From positions 124,001-188,000 of the forward strand of contig NZ_JAUYFF010000008.1 of NCBI RefSeq assembly GCF_030691015.1: a stretch of DNA of 64,000 nt. The letters are read 5' to 3'. This DNA is from Sulfuricurvum sp. (GTDB taxonomy: Bacteria; Campylobacterota; Campylobacteria; Campylobacterales; Sulfurimonadaceae). Below, piece by piece: positions 55,019 through 63,700 of this stretch (position 1 is the stretch's first letter; the number at the start of each line of letters is the position of its first letter). The notes below the pieces were generated by a model, which was not told the origin of the DNA, did not search any database, and was given only the letters and a program-made list of their open reading frames with translations. A program made the translations under genes and the position numbers.

Positions 55019-56758
55019 TTAACTCCCAAACCCGCTTTTAAAATTGTCTTTGGCAACGACGATCTGTTTTTGTTTCTCTTTGCGTGCCGTATCTTTTTCA
55101 ACGAAGATTTTTTTGCGGGTTGCGGGGTCCATCTCGGTGTAGTACATCACCGCCGAGTACGTTCCCGGTGTCGGGGTAAAGACCTGTGCTTGTTCAGGGT
55201 TCATCTTGAGTTCATCAGTCGTAAAGCGTTTCAGATCGTGCATATCTTTCTCGGTACATCCCGGATGGGCGGCGATCAGATAGTAGGTCAAGAACTGCTT
55301 TTTCCCCTCTTCTTTGTTCAATTTGTCATAAAGCTTTTTAAAATCGACTAACGTTTGTTTCCCCGGTTTGTTCATCAGATGGAGGACGTGTTCTGAGGTG
55401 TGTTCGGGAGCGACTTTCATCTGTCCTGAGATGTGATGACGCACCATCTCTTTGAGGTATTCATACCCTTGGCGTTTGTCCTCATTTATCAGATCGTAGC
55501 GCACTCCTGAGGCGACAAACGCTTTTTTTATCCCCCGAATTTCTCGAAGACGACGGAGGAGATTGATAACACGGGTATGATCGACTTTCATCGATTTACA
55601 CAGGTGGGTATCATCGACACACCGCTGATGATCACAGGTACCGTGCTTTAGCTTTTTGTTGCACTCATAGCCGTACATGTTGGCAGTAGGGCCTCCGACG
55701 TCGCTGATGATCCCTTTGAAATCCTTGTATTCGGTAAACTGCGTGGCCTCTTTTAAAATCGACTCTTCGCTGCGGGTACGGATGGTACGCCCCTGATGGA
55801 CACCGATCGCGCAGAAGTTACACTCCCCCCAGCACCCCTGATGGGTCATAATGGAAAACTTGATCGTCTCCAGACACTTCACCGCACCTTGCGGTCTATG
55901 GTAGGGATGAAGCTCACGGGTAAAGGGCAATGCGCTCACGGCGTCCATCTCGTTCTCATCCAGATAATCGGCAGGAGGGTTTTGGATAGCGTATCGTCCG
56001 TCCACCTCTTGACATAACCCCTTTGCCGAGATGGGGTCGTTGTGGTTATAAAACAGATCAAAGAGATCGATATACTTCTCTTTGTTTTCCAAACACTCTG
56101 CATGAGACGGTAAGCTCAGATACCCCTCACGAGGCTCTTTAGCGATATAACATACCCCTCGAATGTTATGAGGTGATTCACCGGAGGCTAATGCTTTAGG
56201 CAGAGCGACAATCGCCCCCTCCCCCATCCCGTAGATCAGATAATCGGCTTTGGCATCAAAGAGGATCGGTTTGCGCAGTTTGTTTGTCCAGTAGTCATAA
56301 TGGGTGACGCGGCGTAAACTCGCTTCGATCCCCCCCAACACTATAGGGACGGTGTTTTTGAAGTGTTTGCGGATCAGGTTCGTATATACGAGCGTCGCGC
56401 GATCGGGTCGCGCGTTATTAACACCGCCTGGGGTGTAGTCGTCGCTGTTACGGAATTTTTTGGTTGCGGTATAGTTGGAGACCATCGAATCGACACTCCC
56501 GCCGCTCACTCCCCAAAAGAGTTTCGGCTCCCCAAGACGCATTATATCTTCGTTCGTGATATCGGGTTGCCCGATGATCCCGACACGATACCCCTCCCGC
56601 TCCAATATCCGCCCAACAACGGCAACCCCGATAAAGGGTGAATCGATATAAGCATCGCCGGAGATGAGGATCACGTCACACTGATCCCATCCGCGTGCAT
56701 CCATTTCAGCACGGGTGGTGGGTAAATAACGGAGAGTTTCAGGGGTTAGGGTTTTCAT
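55019..56758 (-). CDS. YgiQ family radical SAM protein
   Basis: This 579-residue protein has the YgiQ layout: N-terminal cobalamin-like domain (DVILISGDAYIDSPFIGVAVVG), radical SAM triad CWGECNFCAIGVHQG, a second Cys group (CNKKLKHGTCDHQRC) and a C-terminal YgiQ extension. Its exact substrate is not known. A hairpin CGGGTTTG/CAAACCCG (55007-55034) overlaps the stop but has no T-run. It is divergent from the IscU-like gene by 59 bases. Confidence 0.93.
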   Translation of the reverse strand: MKTLTPETLRYLPTTRAEMDARGWDQCDVILISGDAYIDSPFIGVAVVGRILEREGYRVGIIGQPDITNEDIMRLGEPKLFWGVSGGSVDSMVSNYTATKKFRNSDDYTPGGVNNARPDRATLVYTNLIRKHFKNTVPIVLGGIEASLRRVTHYDYWTNKLRKPILFDAKADYLIYGMGEGAIVALPKALASGESPHNIRGVCYIAKEPREGYLSLPSHAECLENKEKYIDLFDLFYNHNDPISAKGLCQEVDGRYAIQNPPADYLDENEMDAVSALPFTRELHPYHRPQGAVKCLETIKFSIMTHQGCWGECNFCAIGVHQGRTIRTRSEESILKEATQFTEYKDFKGIISDVGGPTANMYGYECNKKLKHGTCDHQRCVDDTHLCKSMKVDHTRVINLLRRLREIRGIKKAFVASGVRYDLINEDKRQGYEYLKEMVRHHISGQMKVAPEHTSEHVLHLMNKPGKQTLVDFKKLYDKLNKEEGKKQFLTYYLIAAHPGCTEKDMHDLKRFTTDELKMNPEQAQVFTPTPGTYSAVMYYTEMDPATRKKIFVEKDTARKEKQKQIVVAKDNFKSGFGS

Positions 56759-56805
56759 AGTGCGATTGTACGGTGAGGACTCTTACAAAGAGGTTCAACC
56801 TGCGT

Positions 56806-56811
56806 TATAAT
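56806..56811 (+). promoter_or_regulatory. -10 hexamer abutting a start codon
   Basis: A perfect TATAAT ends six bases before the ATG at 56818; no ribosome-binding site lies between. This suggests a leaderless transcript for the scaffold gene. Confidence 0.45.
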
Positions 56812-56817
56812 AATCAA

Positions 56818-57249
56818 ATGGAAAATAATCTAAATCAAGAGATCATCGAGCATCTCATGCATCCTCACAACTACGGTCCGCTTGAAAATCCTAGCGGAGT
56901 TGGGGTTGGACACAGTGAAGAAAGCGGCGAATTCGTCATTTTTTATATCCAAAGTGAAGGCAATATCTTAGAGTCAGTCGCTTACGCCACAAACGGATGT
57001 CACGATACCGTTGTACTGGGGTCGATGTTCACCGAGATGATCAAAGGGCAATCGTATGAGTATGCCCGAAGTGCAGCACTAAAGCTACGTGATAAAGTAG
57101 CCCTTGGGCCGATAAAACAACAAGCGTGCGCTCAAATGGTTCTCACCGCCTTCGAAGCGGCACAAATCAATGAAGCACACCGATTTGAAGGGATGGAGGA
57201 AGAACTTCATGCGATTGAAATCGGTATGGAATGTGAGGTAGAGGTATGA
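56818..57249 (+). CDS. IscU/NifU-N-like Fe-S scaffold, one cluster Cys missing
   Basis: This 143-residue protein has the IscU/NifU N-terminal fold (EHLMHPHNYGPLENPSGVG). Canonical scaffolds hold a cluster with three Cys. Here the second (C61 in NGCHDTVVLGSM) and third (C104 in QQACAQM) are kept, while the first, normally in an AxCGD loop near residue 36, is replaced in EESGEF. It may bind metal or a different cluster. It starts at ATG 56818. The ferritin-like gene overlaps it by four bases. Confidence 0.85.
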   Translation: MENNLNQEIIEHLMHPHNYGPLENPSGVGVGHSEESGEFVIFYIQSEGNILESVAYATNGCHDTVVLGSMFTEMIKGQSYEYARSAALKLRDKVALGPIKQQACAQMVLTAFEAAQINEAHRFEGMEEELHAIEIGMECEVEV

Positions 57250-58073
57250 TGGATGCAGCTCTTTTTAGAACGAAACACCAACTGTGGCTGAGGATAGCAT
57301 TTATGTCGTTCTCCGTGAGTGATCCATGGGTTAAAAATCGTCTCTATGAATTTTCACAGATCGAATTTCGCCATCTTAAATGGATTGCCGTATCTCTTTA
57401 CGAAAACCATTCCGCGTATGATTATGAACGGGATAGTCGTTTTGAGATTGAGAGTGAATCGTTCTTTGCCCTTGTACGGACAACGATCAATGAGATCAAG
57501 TCTCTTCACCTTTTGTATGGAGATTCTCCCCTCTCAGAACGGATGGCTCATGATGAGCACTATATTCTCTCTACTTTGAACGCATACCTTGAAAAACTTA
57601 CATTGGATGAGCCGCTTAGTGCTTTTAACCGCTCTCGCCATTGGCCGGATGCACTGTTAAACTCCGCAGAAACTGACGCGCTCACCCTCTTTTTATTCGA
57701 AGAGCTTTACAAAGAGTATGAACTTATTATGGTCTACTTTTACCGACAAATCCGTGCCGAAACGGCGGCAGAAGTAACCCATTTTCAAGACCTGATCGAT
57801 GAATCGCATTTTCATCTCCGCTCGTTCGGAGAGATGATGGCGAAGATGGGGATTTTAGCACTTCCGAGAGTACTTCACCCTCTCACCTATGAAATTGCCG
57901 ATATGGAAAAATTTCTCCGCTCAGGGATCATCGAAGAGGAGAATGCAAAGGAAGAGTGTCGTAAACTCTCATCATCCATACGCGACGAAAAGCTCTCCAG
58001 CTTTTTTGAGTTTATCAATTACCAAGAGAGCTATCACATTGAAATTATGAAAAAATTATTAGGAGAACACTAA
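57246..58073 (+). CDS. Ferritin-like diiron protein, unknown
   Basis: This 275-residue protein is strongly helical, and I recognise no named family. It contains ExxH motifs spaced as in ferritin-like four-helix bundles: IEFRHLKW (about 40), DESHFHLRSF (about 188) and YQESYHIEIM (about 263), plus FEELYKEYE near 157. A diiron site is inferred from them. It is co-translated with the IscU-like gene and followed by a 26-residue membrane protein (TAATG overlap). An oxidase or iron-handling role is possible. Confidence 0.75.
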   Translation: MMDAALFRTKHQLWLRIAFMSFSVSDPWVKNRLYEFSQIEFRHLKWIAVSLYENHSAYDYERDSRFEIESESFFALVRTTINEIKSLHLLYGDSPLSERMAHDEHYILSTLNAYLEKLTLDEPLSAFNRSRHWPDALLNSAETDALTLFLFEELYKEYELIMVYFYRQIRAETAAEVTHFQDLIDESHFHLRSFGEMMAKMGILALPRVLHPLTYEIADMEKFLRSGIIEEENAKEECRKLSSSIRDEKLSSFFEFINYQESYHIEIMKKLLGEH

Positions 58074-58153
58074 TGGAAGAACAAGGGAATATTTATATCT
58101 TATTGGCCGTTGTAGCCGTTTTCGCATATGTCCTTACCCGTAAAAAAGGGTAA
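58073..58153 (+). CDS. 26-residue single-span membrane microprotein
   Basis: Starting at ATG 58073 inside the TAATG stop/start overlap with the ferritin-like gene and ending at TAA 58153, this reading frame encodes 26 residues: an acidic start (MEEQGN), a hydrophobic helix (IYILLAVVAVFAYVL) and a basic end (TRKKG). AGGAGAAC lies just before it. The charge pattern predicts a positively charged cytoplasmic C-terminus. It may anchor or regulate the preceding protein at the membrane. Confidence 0.65.
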   Translation: MEEQGNIYILLAVVAVFAYVLTRKKG

Positions 58154-58154
58154 G

Positions 58155-60113
58155 CTACAACAGTGCTACGGGAGCAATGAATGAACCTTGGAATTGTTCA
58201 ATTCCAAGTGCTTTCAAATGTTCAACATCCTGAGCCTCTTCAATATTTATCGCAATAATCGAAATCCCGAGACTACGGATGACGTTGTTAAAACTCTCTC
58301 TGCTTTTTCCCGTATCTTGATCGAACATCATATCTTGCAAATAGGCACAATTGGCTTTCACGTAATCAGGTCGAATGGTTTGAAGATAGTGCGCTCCCGC
58401 TTCAGGGATCGTAAAATGGTCAATCCCGAAACGATAACCGAACCTTTTAACCATAGCACTAATAGCGGATACTGCTTCAAGCTCATTCAGTGCTGTGGTA
58501 TTGTTCACTTCAAACCACAACACCAAGTCATTATGACGATTAAAATTTTCCAGTTCTTCTCTCAACCACTGTATATTGGCGTATTTTTTCACAAAATCAC
58601 CACTCAGGTTTAGTGCCAACGGAGTAATCGGATGGTGATCTTTGATATGCTTAAGGACTTTTTCGATCATATAGCGATCAAGGGTATCGATAAGCCCCAA
58701 ACTCGTCGCAACAGGGATAAAATATCCGGCTGAATGGATTGTCCCCTCTCGATCAAGCAAACGTAAAAATATCTCCTCATGTAATACACTGAGGGTGTCA
58801 GCACGCTGTTCAACGACACTTTGAAATGCCAAAAGCATCCGTGATTCTTCTAGACTTTTAAGCAACTCTTCCCGCCACTCGTCACGTCCAAGCACCAAAG
58901 CACTATCATTGACTTGGTTTTCTTCAACCACAAACTGCCCACATTGTTTTGCCTGGATCACTGAATGATCGGCACGAGAAAAAAGTGCTTTCAGCGTATC
59001 ATTTTCACTATACGTTCCGATTCCGCATCCGATGAGTAAATAATCTAAAATTTCACGGTCTATTCCCACTATGACCTGAGCGACTTTGGAAATAACATTT
59101 TCAATTTGAGGGGTAATCGAATGTATCTCACACGCGGGAAGAACGACGAAAAAATCAGATTCATTGAGTCTCGCGATCAATGCATGTCGAAAAGAACCTA
59201 AGTGCGCATTCAACGCTTCAGCAAGAGCATTAATAACTATGTTATAGCGATCATACCCCTTCTCACGCTTTAGCCGATCTATCTCATCCAAACTAACCAT
59301 TACATAAGTTCCCGAAGATAACGATGCATCCGACTGAAGATAATCAGGAAGTTTTGCGGCAAGATAACGTCGGTTATGAAGTTTGGTTTCCGAGTCTTTA
59401 TAGAGAAGTTCATGATAACGTAACAGCGTCTCATTTTCTCTCTCAAAAATATCTTTTACTTTTTCGACCATTGCATTCATAGCCGTTGTAACCGACCGAA
59501 ATTCGGTCGTAAAAGGGATCTTTTTCTCAATAATGAATTCGTTGTCAAGAATGGCTTTCGCTTGTTTCTTAATTCGCTTGAGTGATTGAAGACTCACACT
59601 TAGGAGCACATACAGAGTCAGAAACACGACAATGGCAATCATTAAAAACGTTTGTACCAAATCGATCAAGGTTGAATAAAGCTGTCGATAGGTATTTCCC
59701 GTATGTGCGCTTACTTCGAGTGTGCCGAAACGGCTCCATCCTATCATAATATCGCTGGATGCACTCGCATTATAAATCGGTACCATATCGATAAACCATT
59801 GAGGTACATCACTGACATAAACATCATTTTCTCGGGTATAGACCTCTTTTCCATCGACATCGACTAAACGTATACTTTGATAATATCCGCTGTCATAGAT
59901 CGCATTGATCATCGTCTCCATACTCGACGTATCGGAGGAATCGGCAACTTTTGAGAGTGAAAGTCCGAGAGAATGGGCTGTATTTTTGGCATCATTATAA
60001 AGCTGATTTTGGGCAAATTCGGTGGCAGAGCGAAAATTCAACACCATAACCGAGACTAAAATCACCGCTAAAAAGAGGCTCAGCATTATCACCAGTTGTT
60101 TAAATAAACTCAT
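58155..60113 (-). CDS. lapD: LapD-like c-di-GMP receptor
   Basis: LapD is an inner-membrane receptor that, with c-di-GMP bound, captures LapG and keeps the adhesin on the surface. This 652-residue protein has a helix (6-26), periplasmic LapD/MoxY-N domain (about 30-145), second helix (about 150-172), HAMP, a degenerate GGDEF (LNESDFFVVLP) and a degenerate EAL (HEEIFLRLLDREG). The changed motifs mean binding, not catalysis. It follows lapG by two bases. Confidence 0.93.
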   Translation of the reverse strand: MSLFKQLVIMLSLFLAVILVSVMVLNFRSATEFAQNQLYNDAKNTAHSLGLSLSKVADSSDTSSMETMINAIYDSGYYQSIRLVDVDGKEVYTRENDVYVSDVPQWFIDMVPIYNASASSDIMIGWSRFGTLEVSAHTGNTYRQLYSTLIDLVQTFLMIAIVVFLTLYVLLSVSLQSLKRIKKQAKAILDNEFIIEKKIPFTTEFRSVTTAMNAMVEKVKDIFERENETLLRYHELLYKDSETKLHNRRYLAAKLPDYLQSDASLSSGTYVMVSLDEIDRLKREKGYDRYNIVINALAEALNAHLGSFRHALIARLNESDFFVVLPACEIHSITPQIENVISKVAQVIVGIDREILDYLLIGCGIGTYSENDTLKALFSRADHSVIQAKQCGQFVVEENQVNDSALVLGRDEWREELLKSLEESRMLLAFQSVVEQRADTLSVLHEEIFLRLLDREGTIHSAGYFIPVATSLGLIDTLDRYMIEKVLKHIKDHHPITPLALNLSGDFVKKYANIQWLREELENFNRHNDLVLWFEVNNTTALNELEAVSAISAMVKRFGYRFGIDHFTIPEAGAHYLQTIRPDYVKANCAYLQDMMFDQDTGKSRESFNNVIRSLGISIIAINIEEAQDVEHLKALGIEQFQGSFIAPVALL

Positions 60114-60115
60114 TT

Positions 60116-60760
60116 TTATTCCTTTGACCTTGTTATTGATAATTCATTCCATGGGCGTTTTTGGCGGGTTGACGCCGGAACCATTTTGCCGATTTGTGCC
60201 TGCTTGGCATTGAACAGTTCATCCCCGCTGAAACTGTAAATCGGGATCAAATCATTACGCTGTGATGCAGGGAGAATTTTGTAGTTGTAATTATCCAAAA
60301 CCAACGGGACAGAACGGGGAGTTTCATAGTACGTGAGTACTAAATGGGCTGTTTTGTACCGAATCGATTTGGCATAGGTCATAAAGAGTTTGGAAGTAGG
60401 AACTCCCAGCTCTTTAAGGGTAAAATATTTGGCGATAACATAGTCCTCGCAATCGGCTTTATCTTTACCGATAAACTCATACCGTGTCGCCCAATAATCA
60501 CTCTCCCCCCATATCGCCTTATCCGAAGCGTATGGGGTTTGATTGAAAAATTCGTTCACTTTTTCAAGCTTCTCCATCTCATCTACGTCACGTGATTCAT
60601 TCATCATCTGCACAAGAGCAAAAGCTCTTCTCTTTGCAAAAGCACCGTATTCACGCTCAATTTTATCTAAAAAAACTTTGGTAATAGAGAATTCGGGAGA
60701 GCTAAGGAGTACGGCAGCAAGTGCCGCCGTAATGAAGAAAAGGGTGAGCGTTTTTTTCAT
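60116..60760 (-). CDS. lapG: LapG-like periplasmic cysteine protease
   Basis: LapG is a calcium-dependent transglutaminase-like cysteine protease that releases LapA-type adhesins by cutting near their N-terminus. This 214-residue protein has a signal peptide (1-20), and the triad C104 in DKADCEDY, H139 in TAHLVLTYY and D156 in VLDNYNY. It lies between the adhesin gene, 22 bases upstream, and lapD, as a single unit. Confidence 0.93.
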   Translation of the reverse strand: MKKTLTLFFITAALAAVLLSSPEFSITKVFLDKIEREYGAFAKRRAFALVQMMNESRDVDEMEKLEKVNEFFNQTPYASDKAIWGESDYWATRYEFIGKDKADCEDYVIAKYFTLKELGVPTSKLFMTYAKSIRYKTAHLVLTYYETPRSVPLVLDNYNYKILPASQRNDLIPIYSFSGDELFNAKQAQIGKMVPASTRQKRPWNELSITRSKE

Positions 60761-60782
60761 CCTTTTATTTTAGCGTAATTCA

Positions 60783-63700
60783 CTACGAGTGTGTAATATC
60801 TTGTTCAATTTTCACAGTAACAGTTGGATCGCCTGCATTGCTACTATACGTATAAACATCAAACCCGCCATCAATAGCTTTTGCTACCGAGTAATTACCG
60901 CTAGTCTGCGGAATATTGACACTGTCTGCACTATCACCAACGATGGTTAACGTATGATTGCTGTCTGTCATATCGATCACATCGGACAATGACAAATTGG
61001 TTAGCTGATGATTTCCTTGTGATAAATCTATGATTTCGATATTAGCAATCGGATTATTATTAGAACTTAGTGCTTTAAAATTGATATTGGTGTCACCCGT
61101 AAAAATAAGGGTATCTGTTCCGGCGCCTCCATCAATCGAATTGACAATATTATCTCCCGTCAAGGTATTATCGCCATCTATACGCGTTGCAACCAAATCG
61201 GTAATCAATGTGTCATTGCCAAAACCTCCGAATAATTTATCTGATCCTGAGCCTCCGACTAAAATATCATTTCCGTTATCCCCATTAAGCGTATCATTTC
61301 CATTGTTACCGTATATCGTGTCATCACCTTCTGTTCCGTTCATAGTGTCATTTCCGCTACTGCCGTTGAGGGTAGAACCGGTCGGAGCAGTTATCGTGTA
61401 CTCGATGACATTAAAATTACTCTCATTTCCTTGATCATCGATCCCGCTAAATTGAATCTCTCTGGTACCGTTAATGCCTGAATCGGTCTGGAAACTAATC
61501 GAACTGAGCAGTTCAGAATAGACACTCAACGATGCGGTTCCTGTGAAATTCAAGATTCCGGTAATACTATTGAATCCAGATGAATTAATACCGGTATCTA
61601 TACCGTTAAGAAGTACATTTCCATTTCCGTCAATCGAATACATAGGATCAAGTTTCAATGCATCACCAGTGTGATAATTAGTAGTAATAGCTACAGATGA
61701 ACTGGTTAAATTTTCGCTATCCGGATCAGATATGACGACATCTCCTAACCATCCTGATGCTAATGATTTCATCGTCGCGGTACCCAGATTGATTTCAAAA
61801 ACAATGTCTTCGAAATCCTGATCTCCACCGCCATACAAATCTTCGAATCCGATTTTTAACATGCCATCAGTACTTCCTCTACCGCCGATAGCATGAACTC
61901 GATCGTCACGGTTCAAATTAGAATAGCTTAAAAAGTAAATCTGTCCTAAATCTGCTGTCGATTGATTATTGACCAATGTTCCGTTTGCATATAGATTCGG
62001 TGTCTCTTGATCATAGATGGTAGCCGAATTTCCTGTAGAAGAATTTATAACATTTAATGTCTGACCTGCTCTCACACCATCTGTATAACCATCTGCAATA
62101 AGAAAGAATCCTATCTTCGTCCCTTCTGTGATTGAACCTAGATTGACAGTTGAGGCATTGGGAATCAATGAACCTCCACTTCCTGTTGCGGATGCATTAT
62201 CCCAAATAATTTGCATATTGCCAATGGTTCCGTCTTCTGCAATAGTGTACCATCCGAAAGAGCTTTTAAATCCGGCACCTTCTGAGATAAATTTAACCGA
62301 TATATCTTGTGTCGTCTGTAGGATTATCTCACCAACATCGATCTGTTGAGCCGATGACAGGGTCTGCCCTTCGTGTACCGTAGGGAAATCACGTAACATT
62401 AAGTCTCCATAATCGCTCCCAACTTTTTCTTGAGATGAAGTAAGTGACGTATACGAAGAAACAATGGTTGGAGATTCATCAATATTTGTCTCATTGAGCG
62501 TAATCGTCGCAGTGGTCATGTTACCAACACTATCTTTGGCGTTGATAGCATAGTTTCCGCTGTTGATTCCTTGTTCGAAGTCGTTCACTGCTGAAGCCGC
62601 TCCCGCCGTGGTGAGAGTGATGACACCGCTGTTATCGATTTGATAAAAACCATCCGCGGAGGTGTTAGTTCCTGTCGCCGTAAAAGTAAAGCTAGTAATT
62701 CCGACATTATCACTGGCTGCTACGTTAGCAACGGTTGCACCTGCAGTTTGACCTTCTGCATAGGTGAAACTTTGGTTTGCTATCACCGGTGCGGTCGTAT
62801 CGACGCTGGAAGTTGCCGTCACATCGATTTGTCCCGTTGCAGTATCACCATCCGCATCTTGCATAAGATAGGTGAAAGTATCATTGCCCTCAGCATAACT
62901 GATTCCTGTTGCACTTTTTAGAGAAAATTTTACGCCGTCGTTATCTGCACCGTGTGAAAAAATAGCTAGGTATTGGAAGGTTCCTTCCGGATTGACAGCT
63001 ACGCTGAAATCTTTTGATGATACATTGGTTAAGCCTTCTCCGACATAGTGTCCATTACTATCATACGCAACCCAATAAACTTCACCGTTAGAACCTGAAC
63101 CGCTTTGTTGATTGGTTCCGCTGTACATGCCCAAGGTTAGATCAGTAATAGCGTGTTCGAAATCAACAACTAAGACCTCAGGTTCATTGGTATCGGCATT
63201 GATATAATCCGCATTTCCAGTTCCCCCTGCAACTCCTAATCCATTGATTTGATACGCAATGGTTCCACTTGGAGCACTCAAATCAAGCGTTTGTGGTCTA
63301 ATATAACTTGATGTCGCCGTATCATAAGTGAAATAATGGCTTTCTGCCCCTGTTGGGTTTTCTTTAAATGCATACAATCCTGTCCCTGTCCATGCAGGAG
63401 CTAAACCACTTCCACCGATAGAGGAAGAAAGCGAAGACGTGTATGTGTATGCACCATTTTGATTGATGTTCAAGGAACCATTCTCAGTTGTTATGGTTGC
63501 ATTACCGTTATTATCTAGCGCATAAGTAGTACCGTTATAGACGATACCGGTTACTTTGCCCGGCATATCAGCACCCAAATCATTGGTTAGAACATTTCCA
63601 TTCACCGTCGTGCCAACGGTAGCGATTGTTATTGATGCCGTATCTGCAATTGCACGCGGCGCATCATCCTCAATCGTAACACTCAAAGTTCCAGATGCTG

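Noticed and set aside
55007-55034. Terminator of the YgiQ gene
   Set aside because: The stem overlaps the stop codon and is followed by an A-run, not a T-run, on the coding strand.
61200-61400. Tandem repeat array resembling CRISPR
   Set aside because: The repeats are coding RTX nonapeptides with no spacer pattern.
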